Assembly: GCF_003367235.1 (NCBI RefSeq) | Contig: NZ_QRGP01000003.1 | Location: forward strand, 1 to 64,000 | Source: Sphingorhabdus pulchriflava | GTDB taxonomy: Bacteria; Pseudomonadota; Alphaproteobacteria; Sphingomonadales; Sphingomonadaceae | Length of the DNA stretch: 64,000 nt | Direction of reading: 5' to 3' | Part shown: one piece after another, positions 1-9,029 of the stretch | Position numbering within the stretch: position 1 is the stretch's first letter | Layout of the letters: the number at the start of each line of letters is the position of its first letter | Made by a program: the position numbers and the translations under genes | Notes under the pieces: generated by a model | What the model was told of the DNA's origin: nothing | Databases searched by the model: none | The model's input: only the letters and a program-made list of their open reading frames with translations

Positions 1-750
1 GTGCTCCAACCACCCGTGCAGCAGCCTCCGGTCGTGCAGCCCATGCTGCAGCCTCCGCTGCCGCAACCACAGGTCCCGCAGCAAGTGCCAGTGCTCCAAC
101 CGCCGGCGCAGCAGCCGCCGTTAGTCCGGCCATTGGAAAGTCCGACTTTCAGTGTTCCTGGAGGTGGCAGACCTCCTGTTATCGCGGAACCAGGCGTTAC
201 AATCGCGTTCCAGACGGTTGGTGGCACTATGATGCCGCCAACGATCCATCGACCACGGCCGTTCGACAAGCCAAAGCCGCCACTTGCGCAAATTGATATT
301 ACGCCCAGCGATGCGGTGAAACCGGTCATCATTTTGCGGCCTGTAACCGATCCGGGTTTTGTTACTCCCGGTGGGGGCCAGAAGCCGGTTGTTCAGCCAC
401 CCGTTACATCCACCGAATATCAGCAGACTACAAACGGGCAGCCCCAGTTGCCACAAAGACCGGGGATCAATCCGTTCAATCCCAGCCATTTTGTGGCGAC
501 AAATTCGGGTCGTCATCCCACACATGACCTACCCTCGTTCGATACACCGCAGGGCGCAGCGCAATGCCTGTTTAGCGGCTATGGCCGTCGATACTGGATT
601 GATGAAAAGGGTAAGCGGCATGAAACAGGCATGCCCGCTTCGCTGCGCGGCTTCGGCCCGATCATGCGCGACGTTCCGGCTTTCACCCACCATACAGCAG
701 GCTGTGTGCTGCTCATCTATCGCCGTGAGGACTGGCGCGAAAAGGATTAG
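1..750 (+). CDS. Proline/glutamine-rich protein, C-terminal part
   Basis: The frame is open from the first base, so the true start probably lies upstream of the window. The first ~45 visible residues are a degenerate Pro-Gln-Val repeat (VLQPP/QQPP units). A low-complexity Pro/Thr/Val stretch follows, then a more ordered C-terminal ~70 residues with two cysteines (AAQCLFSGYGRRYW and HHTAGCVLLIYRRE). The stop lies 19 nt before the M13 peptidase start, so the two genes may be co-transcribed. The composition suggests an extended periplasmic or envelope protein, but I do not recognise a family and assign no function. Confidence 0.55.
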   Translation: MLQPPVQQPPVVQPMLQPPLPQPQVPQQVPVLQPPAQQPPLVRPLESPTFSVPGGGRPPVIAEPGVTIAFQTVGGTMMPPTIHRPRPFDKPKPPLAQIDITPSDAVKPVIILRPVTDPGFVTPGGGQKPVVQPPVTSTEYQQTTNGQPQLPQRPGINPFNPSHFVATNSGRHPTHDLPSFDTPQGAAQCLFSGYGRRYWIDEKGKRHETGMPASLRGFGPIMRDVPAFTHHTAGCVLLIYRREDWREKD

Positions 751-769
751 TCGAAAGAAAGGCAAGGAA

Positions 770-2824
770 ATGGGATTCTATCGCAACGCCAAACTGATGC
801 TGATGACTTTGTCGTTGGCATCCGCGCTTTCGGTTCCGCTGGCTGCTCAGGATATCCCGCAAAAAGTCCAAATCGGCGAATGGGGTGTCGATACTGAAGG
901 CATGTCCAAGACTGTCCGCCCAGGGGATGATTTCTACCGCTATGTGAATGAGCGTTGGCTCAACACCGCGAAGATCCCCACCGGAATGTCTTCCAATGAT
1001 AGTTTTGTCGAAGTTTTTCTTTCGACGGAACGGCGGGTCGCAGACATCATCACCGAAGCGCGCGAAGGCAATGATGCGCCCGGCTCGCCAGAGCAGTTGA
1101 TCGCTGATTTTCACAGGTCTTATTCAGACATGGCGAAGCGCAATGCTGTTGGTCTTGTGCCCATTGCGAGTACATTGGGGACAATAAGTGGCCTTAAAAC
1201 CCGCGAGGACCTTGCAAGGGCAATGGCTTTGCGAACCGTCGGTGGCTTGTTCGGTAACGGGGTCACAAGCGACTCAAATGACCCGGCGCGGCAGATAGCC
1301 GTTGTTGGTGCCGATGGCATGACTATGCCGTCGCGCGATTATTATCTGAATGAGGGTGAGCCTTACGCCAGATACCGCGAGGCATTGAAGGCCTATATGG
1401 CCGATACTTTCCTGCGCGCAGGCTTTCCCGACGCTGAAGCGCGTGCGCTGCGGATTTTTGCGCTGGAAACCGAAGTGGCCAAACGCCAGTGGAGCCCGCT
1501 AGAAATGCGCGATGTGGTGCGCATGAACAATGTCATGACCCCCGAAGAACTAAAGGCGTATGCGCCCGGCTTTCCGTGGGACGTCTATCTGGCAGAAGCC
1601 GGCTATTCGAACGAGAAACGGCTGAAGGTCATAACGGATACAGCCACCCGTGATGTCGCAAAGCTTTTCGCCGAAACCCCGATTGATGACATTCGTTCCT
1701 ACATGATTTTCAGATTGCTCGACTTCTGGTCGCCTTATCTGTCCGAACGGTGGGTGCAGGCGCATTTCGATTTTCACAAGACCACATTACAGGGCACGGC
1801 CCAGCGCCGGACCGCCGATCTGGAAGCAGTGGCAGCTGTCAACGAGGTCTTGAGCGAAGAAATCGGGCGCATATATGTGGCCGAGTATTTCGGCTCTGCC
1901 GACCGCGCGAAGGTAGCCGAAATGGTCGACTATTTGCGGTCAACCTATCGCGAGCGGATCGAGAAGCTCGAATGGATGGACGAACCCACCCGCAACGAAG
2001 CGCTCTCGAAACTCGAAAAGATCAGCAGCTTTATCGGCTTCCCGGATAAATGGCATGATCGATCATCGGTACGGATCGCGCCCGACGATCTGGTCGGCAA
2101 TGTGAACCGCCTGATTGAATGGGAGCATGCAGACAGCCTGAAACGCCTTGCAGAGGGCACACGCAAATGGGAGTTCGCCTATCCGCCGCAGGAGATTAAC
2201 GCAGGCTATAGTTCGGCGCGCAACTCGATCACATTCCCCGCTGGTATATTGCAGCCGCCCTTCTTCGATCCCAAGGCCGATCCCGCGGTCAATTTTGGTT
2301 CAATCGCGGCCGTCATCGGGCATGAAATCGGGCATGGTTTCGATGACCAGGGCAGCAGGTCCGACGGCGATGGCAAGTTACGCGATTGGTGGACGGCCGC
2401 ATCGCGAGCAGAGTTCGAAAAGCGCACAGCAGGCTTGGTCGATCAGTTCAACCAATATGAGCCGCTGCCCGGCCTCAAGATAAACGGCAAACAGAATTTG
2501 GGCGAAAATATCGGCGATCTTGGCGGCCTTTCGGTTGCATATGCCGCCTATCGGAAGTTTGTTGCAGAAAAGCAGGGTGGCAAAGCGCCGAAAATCGGTC
2601 AATTCACCGGAGACCAACGCTTCTTTCTGGCATGGGCGCAGGTCTGGCGCGAACTGGTGGTTGATGCGGAACAGCGCCGCCGCATATTGTCCGATCCGCA
2701 CAGCCCCGGCGAATTCCGCGCGAACGGCATCGTACGAAACATCGACGCCTGGTACGACGCTTTCGGTGTGAAACCCAGCGACAAGCTTTACCTGCCGCCG
2801 GAGCAAAGGGTGCGGATCTGGTAA
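770..2824 (+). CDS. M13 family zinc metallopeptidase (neprilysin/PepO-like)
   Basis: This 684-residue protein starts with a signal peptide (basic MGFYRNAK, hydrophobic core, cleavage near AAQ), so it should act in the periplasm. Peptidase family M13 hallmarks are visible: the zinc motif HEIGH at residues 518-522 followed by GFDDQG, and the second motif ENIGD at 579-583 followed by LGGL, which supplies the third zinc ligand. The Asn-Ala-(Tyr/Phe) substrate motif of the family appears as INAGYS. The length matches bacterial M13 enzymes, which cleave oligopeptides. I chose the ATG at 770 because the GGCAAGGAA sequence just upstream is a ribosome site and the signal peptide begins there; the frame is open further upstream but encodes no plausible N-terminus. 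Confidence 0.93.
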   Translation: MGFYRNAKLMLMTLSLASALSVPLAAQDIPQKVQIGEWGVDTEGMSKTVRPGDDFYRYVNERWLNTAKIPTGMSSNDSFVEVFLSTERRVADIITEAREGNDAPGSPEQLIADFHRSYSDMAKRNAVGLVPIASTLGTISGLKTREDLARAMALRTVGGLFGNGVTSDSNDPARQIAVVGADGMTMPSRDYYLNEGEPYARYREALKAYMADTFLRAGFPDAEARALRIFALETEVAKRQWSPLEMRDVVRMNNVMTPEELKAYAPGFPWDVYLAEAGYSNEKRLKVITDTATRDVAKLFAETPIDDIRSYMIFRLLDFWSPYLSERWVQAHFDFHKTTLQGTAQRRTADLEAVAAVNEVLSEEIGRIYVAEYFGSADRAKVAEMVDYLRSTYRERIEKLEWMDEPTRNEALSKLEKISSFIGFPDKWHDRSSVRIAPDDLVGNVNRLIEWEHADSLKRLAEGTRKWEFAYPPQEINAGYSSARNSITFPAGILQPPFFDPKADPAVNFGSIAAVIGHEIGHGFDDQGSRSDGDGKLRDWWTAASRAEFEKRTAGLVDQFNQYEPLPGLKINGKQNLGENIGDLGGLSVAYAAYRKFVAEKQGGKAPKIGQFTGDQRFFLAWAQVWRELVVDAEQRRRILSDPHSPGEFRANGIVRNIDAWYDAFGVKPSDKLYLPPEQRVRIW

Positions 2825-3115
2825 AAAAGGTCAGAGCCTTTCACATTGCCCGTTGACGTAGCCATTCAATCCGACGCCTCACAATGGGAGCACTGCTGAT
2901 CTGACACTAGCCGAACCTGTTAATATAATTGCTATGCATTTATGGTGCACTGACAAACGTCTACTTTTGCACCAGCCCGGCCTCTTTCGCAAAACGCTCA
3001 ATGTCCACAACCGGCCAAAGAACGACACTTGCTTAATCAACATAATAATGAATAGCGACGCCAGGACTTTAGAAAGCTTCGCAACGGTTACTGGCTACTC
3101 GACAATCTCCTTCAT

Positions 3116-3914
3116 CTACGCTTTGTTACGTCTGAACTCCTCAAGAGCTTTCCCTTCGCGCGATGCACCTTCGGCATAAGATCGATTCTGCAGTTTCCGC
3201 TTATACTTCTTAGGCAATGAGTCATTGAGCAGATCGAATATCTTTTGCTCAAAATGCCATTCGTCCAGCCAGAAGGCCTTTCGCTTTGGATCGCGAGCTT
3301 TGCGATACTTGTCTGCAAAGAAGTTCACCTCGGCTTGCGCGTTATCCATACGTTCAAACCTCTCGTCCCAAAATGCCTTTTGCCTTTCATCCACCGGGCC
3401 TTCGATTTCTACCGTGCCTCGGCGTAGGTCGAGAAATATATCGTCGGGCTGGGGAACAGGATCGGGTGCCGTAATCGCTAAACGCTGCCGCCGCTCCAAC
3501 TCGGCGGTCCATTTTCTGCTTATACTCGATCATGGTCTCAAGCAGCTGCAACTGCTCTGTGTGACGTTTTTCCTCTACAGACCGAACGATGTCGGAAAGC
3601 TGCTTTTGGGATAAGCGGCTTCCCTTCATTGCCGCGATGGCCAGGGCCCTCACCGAGGCCTGGATGGCAGGCAGCTCAATCGTCTTGTCACCTTCGCGGA
3701 TTGTGACGGGTCGATACGCCTCTTCAAGGATCAGGCTGTCGGTAGGGCGCAGTATCGGATCGAACTCCTTCTTCTTTACCTTCGGTCTCTTGGGCCTACC
3801 ATTTGGATTGCCAGACCTGCCTTTCTGGAACCTGTGCTCAGAAGGTAGCCTGCCATAGCCTATGGAGTAGGGAACGAGCTCGGTCTGCTGTTTGTCGTTC
3901 TCTCCATCGCTCAT
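3116..3914 (-). pseudogene. DUF5681-type protein, broken by a 1-nt frameshift
   Basis: The N-terminal frame (3387-3914) reads MSDGENDKQQ, then the DUF5681 signature (GRLPSEHRFQKGRSGNPNGR) and a Lys-rich linker. It continues to MIEYKQKMD near base 3508. The remainder of the protein (ERRQRLAITAPDPVPQPDD through ...EEFRRNKA) lies in the next frame (3116-3499). Removing one G from the CGGCGG run at about 3502-3507 on the plus strand restores a continuous MDRELERRQRLA. The start overlaps the stop of the upstream methyltransferase remnant by 4 nt (ATGA), so they were once an operon. DUF5681 proteins are often linked to mobile or phage-like regions. A sequencing error cannot be excluded, but the neighbour is broken too. 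Confidence 0.7.
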
Positions 3915-5247
3915 TGGGCCGCCTCCATATCGAGGCTGATGCCGAGGCGCGCTTCGCTGATGTCGTCGAACGATGTGTTGGTACCGGCGAGCAAGGCTTG
4001 CTTACCGCTATAGGCCTGCCAGCGCCTGACGATCGTATCACAATAAAGGGGATCATATTCGATGAGCCGGGCACAGCGCCCGGTCTTCTCGGCAGCGATC
4101 AGGGTAGAGCCTGAACCACCGAAGCCATCGAGGATAACCTCCCCACGCTTCGAACAGTCGCGTATCGATCGGCAATGAGCGCAACTGGCTTGACCGTCGG
4201 ATGCATGGCAAGCTCTTCCGAACGGTTGGCGCCGATACTGCTGATCCCTGCATAGTCCCAAACATTGGTTCGATAGCGTCCGGTCTCGCCCAAGCCAAAG
4301 CTGTTGGTATGGGGTGCTGTCCCTTGCTTGAACACGAAGATGAGCTCGTGCTTCGAACGGTAGAAGGCACCTATACCGCCATTGGTCTTGTTCCAGACAA
4401 CAAGGTTCTTGAGTTCGGTGAAGCTATGATGCCCCGCTGTCAGCAGTTCGCCCATATGGCGCCAGTCCATACAAACAAAAGCAATCGCCCCGTCACGCAT
4501 CACGCCAGCCATGGCGCCAAGACTGTCCTTCAGGAACTGGGTGAACTGGCTCTCGCTCATCTCGCCTGAGGCAAAGGCGAACTCGCGGTGCCTGACCGAG
4601 CCGAGGCCGCAGACATTGCCATCAATGGCGACATTATAAGGCGGATCGGTAAAGACCATGTCGACCCGCTCGTTGCCGAGCAGCCGTGCATAATCCTCCT
4701 TGCTTCGCGCATCGCCGCAGATGAGCTTATGCCGTCCCAGGACCCCCACATCACCCATGCGCGTGACGGCAGGCCCTGCCACCGCTGGCATGGCATCCTC
4801 TACCGCATCAACCGCATCGGGATCAGCCTCACCCGCCTCGTCAAGGACAAGGTCGATCTCTGCCAGACTGAAGCCTGTCAGTTCGACCTCGAAGTCGAGT
4901 TCCACCAAACCCTGAAGTTCGATCGCCAATATCTCGCGGTCCCAGCCAGCGTTTAACGCAAGCTTGTTGTCCGCGAGCACATAGGCCCGCTTCTCGGTCT
5001 CGCTCAGATGGGAAAGGGCAAGTGTCGGAACGGTCCCAAGACCCAGCTACTTTGCAGCCTCGACCCTGCCATGGCCTGCGATGATCGTACCATCATCGCC
5101 TATGAGCACCGGGTTCACAAACCCGAAGCGCTCTATACTCGAAGCAATCTGCTTTATCTGCTTCTTCGAATGTGTCCGCGCGTTGCGCGCATAAGATTTA
5201 AGCGATCCAATATCCCGCTCGATAACTTGTGTAATAAATTTGGTCAT
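3911..5247 (-). pseudogene. ParB-like/N6-adenine DNA methyltransferase fusion, disrupted
   Basis: Three pieces of one gene lie in order. Residues 1-66 (5047-5247) are a ParB/sulfiredoxin-like N-terminus ending GHGRVEAAK at an in-frame TAG (5047-5049). The same frame then continues without a gap (LGLGTVPTLALSHLSETEKR) into the methylase domain, with the catalytic motif TDPPYN and the sequence HPTVKPVALIAD. Near 4168 a single base is missing: restoring one base gives IADAIRDCSKRGEVILDGFGGSG, the SAM-binding motif, encoded in the 3911-4261 frame through to the stop. Known relatives are single proteins of roughly 440 residues. One nonsense codon (probably TTG to TAG at a leucine) plus one frameshift indicate a dead gene, formerly a solitary phage- or island-type methylase. 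Confidence 0.82.
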
Positions 5248-5543
5248 TCAACATCCCCCATTTAAACATGACAAAGCGGCTCCTTTCTTGTTTTGCTCCA
5301 GTCTTAAGCATGGGAATGAATGGCGAATAGATCAAGAACAGAATGGCAACATTCATCGCGCGTAGAGAACCCCCTGCCGCAAGAATGTGGAAGACATTGT
5401 GGAAGCTTGGCAGAGATGATGGTGTATGTGCCCGCAACAAAACCGGCGCGATCCAATCCCTGATATGCAACTATCCATTCGCTGTTCTACGCAGCGGCTT
5501 TCGCTGTTCGGGCGATTTGTTTTCCCTGTTATTGCGAGATGAA

Positions 5544-5566
5544 TTCCCTGTTCTGTGCGCAGGGAA
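5544..5566. repeat. TTCCCTG inverted repeat
   Basis: TTCCCTG (5544-5550) is followed after nine bases by its complement CAGGGAA (5560-5566). Another TTCCCTG occurs just upstream at about 5522. It is the same heptamer as in the larger palindrome at 5642-5679. Confidence 0.5.
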
Positions 5567-5641
5567 AATGCTGCTTTAACCTCGCAATTCTGCGGGTTTT
5601 GCGGGTCTGACGCCGCAAACTCGCCCCCCCAAAAAAATTGT

Positions 5642-5679
5642 GAAATTCCCTGTTAATTCCCTGCATAACAGGGAATTTC
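5642..5679. repeat. 14-bp perfect inverted repeat built on AATTCCCTG
   Basis: GAAATTCCCTGTTA (5642-5655) and TAACAGGGAATTTC (5666-5679) are exact reverse complements separated by 10 nt. A second pairing, AATTCCCTG (5655-5663) with CAGGGAATT (5669-5677), is nested inside. The unit could fold into alternative hairpins. It borders the decayed mobile patch and looks like a dispersed repeat, though copy number elsewhere cannot be seen here. Confidence 0.6.
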
Positions 5680-5907
5680 AGCGCAGAGACTGGTTGCGGG
5701 TGACTGCGCGCACCTCCACATGTCATTCACTCACAAACAAAAATCTAATTTTGCCCAAACACAAGGGAATGGACCATTTTTGGCCCGAGACAAGACGAAT
5801 CTCTCATTGCTGACCAGAAATTCTCGCGCTGAAATGGCGACGGCGGTTTGGAAACTTGCCGCCGCTACTGCGCCAACCAGGGCAAAGCTCGGCGAACCTT
5901 GGCGGAT

Positions 5908-7299
5908 CTACCAGCGGGCGAGTTTGATGAAGAGCGCTGTGCCGAGTCCCATCGGAATCATTGCAACAGCCGAGAGCAGGAACACTGACCACATTGGCGC
6001 ATTCATCTCGAGCAACGCCAAGCCGCCGATCAGAACGACTGCCAGTCGCAGCGCTTGAGCGGCGATCGCTCCGCCCACACGGCCTGCACCTTGAGAAGCA
6101 AAGTAAAGACAAAGCCCCAGCCCGAAAAATGCATAGCTAAACCCGGCAATACTCAAATAGCTATACGCTGCATGTCGTACAGCCGGATTGTTGGTAAACA
6201 TGTCCACCCATAGTTCGGGAAAAGACACAACCAAGACACCAAGCACGCCAAGAGCAGAAGCAGCAAGCGCTCCGGCTGTCCACGCGATACGCCGGGCTCT
6301 CGGTACATCGCCTCCGCCTATGGCTGTGCCGACCATTGGTACGCACGCGACCCCGACCGAAAAAGCGATTGGGATGAGCAGAAATTCAAGCCGCACACCG
6401 ATGCCGTACCCGGCCAATGCCTCCGGGCCATAGCGCGCGACCATCGCGGTCAGCACTAGAACGGTCGTTACCGACAACAACGGTGAGAGCATGGCCACGG
6501 CACCGAACCGCAATATCTGGGCAAATCGAGTTATGCTCAGCAGGCTTGGATCAAGCCGCAATTGAAGGCGAGCACGGGTGGATCGAAGGTACAGAAACAG
6601 TGTTACTGCAGCGCAAGAAAATGCCACAAGTTGACCCAACGCCACACCAGCCATACCAAGTCGGGGAAGCGGCCCAATGCCAAGCCCAAATGCCCCACCG
6701 ACAACGATCTGCACCACGCCTGCTGCCAACTGAGTCGTTGCCGGTATTGCCATGTTACCCGACCCGCGCGCAATCGACGCTAACATGTTGGTCACCCAGA
6801 TCGCGACAATACCGAGCGCCGCCACGTTTGAATAAATGATGGCCTGTTGCAGCACTTCGCCCGATCCGCCGAGCTGACTGTAAGCGAGTGGGCCAACAGT
6901 CAGGACAGCCACGGTCAGAGCCAACCCAAGGACTAAACCGATAGCAAGCGAGCATAAGGCAAGCGCTTGAGCACCATCGTAGTCTCCGCCGCCAAGCGCC
7001 CGGCTGATGGCACCCGATACGGTGCCGCCCATCGCTCCAGCAGATAGCATTTGCATCAACATGAAAATTGGAAAGACCAGCGCGATCCCGCCCAGCGCAG
7101 CAACGCCTAATGAACCCACATAGGCAGTCTCGGCAATTGAAACGACGGTTGCCGAGCAGAGCGCGACAAGGTTGGGCAAACTCAGGCGTACAAGTGTCGA
7201 CAGGATCGGGCCTTCACGCAATAATGTCGCGCGTGCGGCTGCGGCCGTTGCGGAAGCTTCGGCTGTACTGCGGTTGCCTGCGATGACGTTTGCGCTCAT
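5908..7299 (-). CDS. MATE family multidrug/toxin efflux transporter
   Basis: This 463-residue inner-membrane protein has about twelve hydrophobic segments and the internal two-fold layout of the MatE family. After a ~25-residue cytoplasmic N-terminus come LSLPNLVALCSATVVSIAET and the Gly-rich first-half helices. The second MatE half starts near LRFGAVAMLSPLLSV. The family exports cationic or organic toxins in exchange for Na+ or H+. It is the last gene of a TetR-thioesterase-MATE operon, and its start overlaps the thioesterase stop by 4 nt, indicating translational coupling. The substrate is not predictable. It is probably repressed by the TetR protein encoded first in the operon. Confidence 0.9.
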   Translation of the reverse strand: MSANVIAGNRSTAEASATAAAARATLLREGPILSTLVRLSLPNLVALCSATVVSIAETAYVGSLGVAALGGIALVFPIFMLMQMLSAGAMGGTVSGAISRALGGGDYDGAQALALCSLAIGLVLGLALTVAVLTVGPLAYSQLGGSGEVLQQAIIYSNVAALGIVAIWVTNMLASIARGSGNMAIPATTQLAAGVVQIVVGGAFGLGIGPLPRLGMAGVALGQLVAFSCAAVTLFLYLRSTRARLQLRLDPSLLSITRFAQILRFGAVAMLSPLLSVTTVLVLTAMVARYGPEALAGYGIGVRLEFLLIPIAFSVGVACVPMVGTAIGGGDVPRARRIAWTAGALAASALGVLGVLVVSFPELWVDMFTNNPAVRHAAYSYLSIAGFSYAFFGLGLCLYFASQGAGRVGGAIAAQALRLAVVLIGGLALLEMNAPMWSVFLLSAVAMIPMGLGTALFIKLARW

Positions 7300-7748
7300 G
7301 CTGCCATCACCAACAGAGTGGAGGTTGCCGAAGCCAGAAGCCTCCCTTCATCATCGGTAAGTGTGGCATCTGCGTAGGCCACACGGCGCCCCATGCTTTT
7401 GATGATCGCTTCTGCCCGCACTGGCCCGGTATGTTCGGTCATTGCCTTGTGATAGGCAACCTTGAGCTCAAGCGTGGTGAACGATTCCCCTGCTGCCAAT
7501 CGGCTTGCCGTGGCGATCCCGCATGCAGAATCCAGCAACGTCGCCGCATATCCGCCGTGAACCACACCCAAAGGATTATAGGCATGTCGGCCGGGTACAC
7601 CTTCAAACACCGCGCGCCCAAGTTCGACCTCGACCAAGGCAAAGCCCAGCGTTTCGCCGATCGGGGGCTTGCCACCCGCCGCCAGCAACGCCCGAACCCT
7701 GGCAAGCCCGTCCATTGAGGCATCGTCGGTTCTGGTTTCACCTGTCAT
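7296..7748 (-). CDS. PaaI-type hotdog-fold acyl-CoA thioesterase
   Basis: This 150-residue protein has the hotdog thioesterase pattern: residues ~45-65 read NPLGVVHGGYAATLLDSACG, where the HGG segment sits at the start of the long central helix, followed by the beta sheet (LELKVAYHKAM and VRAEAIIKSMGRRVAYADATL). Members of the PaaI/YdiI group hydrolyse aryl- or short-chain acyl-CoA. It overlaps TetR upstream and MATE downstream by 4 nt each, so all three should be expressed together. A detoxification or acyl-CoA clearance role beside the efflux pump is inferred from context only. Confidence 0.88.
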   Translation of the reverse strand: MTGETRTDDASMDGLARVRALLAAGGKPPIGETLGFALVEVELGRAVFEGVPGRHAYNPLGVVHGGYAATLLDSACGIATASRLAAGESFTTLELKVAYHKAMTEHTGPVRAEAIIKSMGRRVAYADATLTDDEGRLLASATSTLLVMAA

Positions 7749-8341
7749 ATATCCAGCCTCTTAGTTAGCGATGCGAGGGTGTCGTGCAGAATAGCATCGG
7801 ACTGCGCCCCTTCGCCGACGGCGCGTGCCAAAGCAACTGCGCCGACCATCTGTGAGACAGCAGCCCGAGCTTCTCCGGAAGGATCATCATTGTCGATGCG
7901 GATAAGTACCGCTTCAATTCGGGACGTGAGTTTTGCCAAGCCAGCAGCGAAGCGTACGCGAGCGGTATCAGAGTTGCGTGCCAAATCTGACGCCAATGCT
8001 GGAAGAGGACAGCCCCGTTCCGGTCGATCACGATGCTCTGGCGAAATATAGGCTTCGAGAAATGTGCGCAACGCGGGTCGCGGATCGGCCAGTTCGCTTG
8101 CCAGAGCTCCATCGAAAGCAGGAGAGCGATGCTGCATGTCGGTAAACATAACGTCGATGGCTTCCGCAATCAGCGCCTCTTTCGATGCGAAATGCGCATA
8201 GAAACCACCATGCGTCAGTCCAGCGCTTCCCATAACGTCCGCTACTGAAACCTTTTCGGGGCCCCTCAGTCGAATCTCGCGTGCTGCGGACTTCACGACG
8301 CGCGCGCGCGTCTCCGCTTTGTGTTCGCTGCCATAACGCAT
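7745..8341 (-). CDS. TetR/AcrR family transcriptional repressor
   Basis: This 198-residue protein has an N-terminal helix-turn-helix at residues ~10-55 (ARVVKSAAREIRLRGPEKVS, then VMGSAGLTHGGFYAHFASKE). The GFYAHFASKE recognition segment is typical of TetR regulators. The ligand-binding C-terminal half follows. It heads the operon with thioesterase and MATE genes. A strong Shine-Dalgarno (AAGGAGGT) lies 6 nt before the ATG and is itself the proximal arm of a large palindrome (8347-8382), so binding there would block both promoter and ribosome site. Autoregulation is therefore likely. Confidence 0.9.
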   Translation of the reverse strand: MRYGSEHKAETRARVVKSAAREIRLRGPEKVSVADVMGSAGLTHGGFYAHFASKEALIAEAIDVMFTDMQHRSPAFDGALASELADPRPALRTFLEAYISPEHRDRPERGCPLPALASDLARNSDTARVRFAAGLAKLTSRIEAVLIRIDNDDPSGEARAAVSQMVGAVALARAVGEGAQSDAILHDTLASLTKRLDI

Positions 8342-8346
8342 GCGCG

Positions 8347-8382
8347 ACCTCCTTTATATGACAATTGTAATATAAAGGAGGT
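8347..8382. promoter_or_regulatory. 36-bp palindromic TetR operator candidate
   Basis: ACCTCCTTTATAT (8347-8359) and ATATAAAGGAGGT (8370-8382) are perfect 13-bp reverse complements. The spacer carries the palindrome ACAATTGT (8361-8368) on the same axis, so 17 of 18 base pairs match. On the minus strand the downstream arm is the ribosome-binding site of the tetR gene. Confidence 0.72.
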
Positions 8383-8394
8383 GCCGTTGCAACT

Positions 8395-9029
8395 CTACAA
8401 CAGGCAGAGAGCGGCTTGGTATTGTACCGGTTTGGCAAAGGGCGACCTTCGCAAGGTTGTAGTATATGGGAAAACGGCGGGGATTGCCGATCTTGTCGCG
8501 GTAACTATGTGCGGCGTAAAATAGACCTCGTCATTGCCGATCGCCTGGGTGATCAGGTCCGGTTGCGATGACGCGACGTGCCTGATTGCTATGTCAGCTT
8601 CGCGACGCAGCAAGTCCGTAGCGGCATTTGAAGCGACCATTTCAACTGAAATACCTGCATATTCCTGACGAAGTTTTCCGACAATTGGTGGAAGCAGAAA
8701 TACGCTATATGCTTCGCTAGCAGCTATGCAACTGGACCCCTCAATCGATTGAGACCGCCCCGACGCCACACGTGAGACGCGCGATGCCGTCTCCTCCATT
8801 CCGCGCACATGCGCCAACAATTCGAGCCCGTTCGGGGTCAGTAACAGCCCCTGCCCGCCCGCTCGAACAACACCAGGCTCAGCTCGTCTTCTAAAGCGTC
8901 CACTTGCCGGCTGAGTGTCGGCTGCGACAATCCCAACGCACGCGCCGCAGCAGAAAGAAACCCTTCCTCAGCGGTCACGAGAAACGCTCGCGCCCTGTTT
9001 CAATCAAAATTTACCGAACGCCAATCCAT
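8395..9029 (-). pseudogene. LysR family regulator, inactivated
   Basis: Reading from the ATG at 9029, the LysR N-terminus is evident: MDWRSVNFD, then TGA at 9000-9002 where homologues have a codon before NRARAFLVTAEEG, then FLSAAARALGLSQPTLSRQV, the winged-helix recognition segment. After LFERAGRG one base is missing: restoring a C gives GLLLTPNGLELL. This joins the frame that runs to 8395 (LLAHVRGMEETASRVSRVAS...) with the start of the substrate-binding domain. The product also ends about 80-90 residues short of a normal ~300-residue LysR protein. Nonsense, frameshift and C-terminal loss together mean it is dead. The adjacent MipA/OmpV gene is also decayed. Confidence 0.82.

Larger units (their letters stand above)
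5248..5907. other. Intergenic region with short inverted repeats, no gene seen
   Basis: This 660-nt gap between the broken methylase and the MATE gene holds no supportable coding sequence. Its recognisable content is a series of TCCCTG/CAGGGA repeats at 5521-5680 (listed separately) and a run of seven C followed by seven A at about 5625-5638. Confidence 0.5.

Noticed and set aside
359-769. Possible N-terminal extension of the M13 peptidase frame over the upstream gene
   Set aside because: It overlaps a coding frame on the same strand, lacks a ribosome site and would hide the signal peptide that begins at 770.
2825-3115. Search for an RNA gene or promoter in the gap after the peptidase
   Set aside because: No hairpin with T-run, tRNA-like fold or conserved element could be identified by eye.
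5047-5049. Amber codon as a recoding or pyrrolysine-type site
   Set aside because: The same gene has a separate frameshift and its operon partner is also broken, so simple gene death explains it better.
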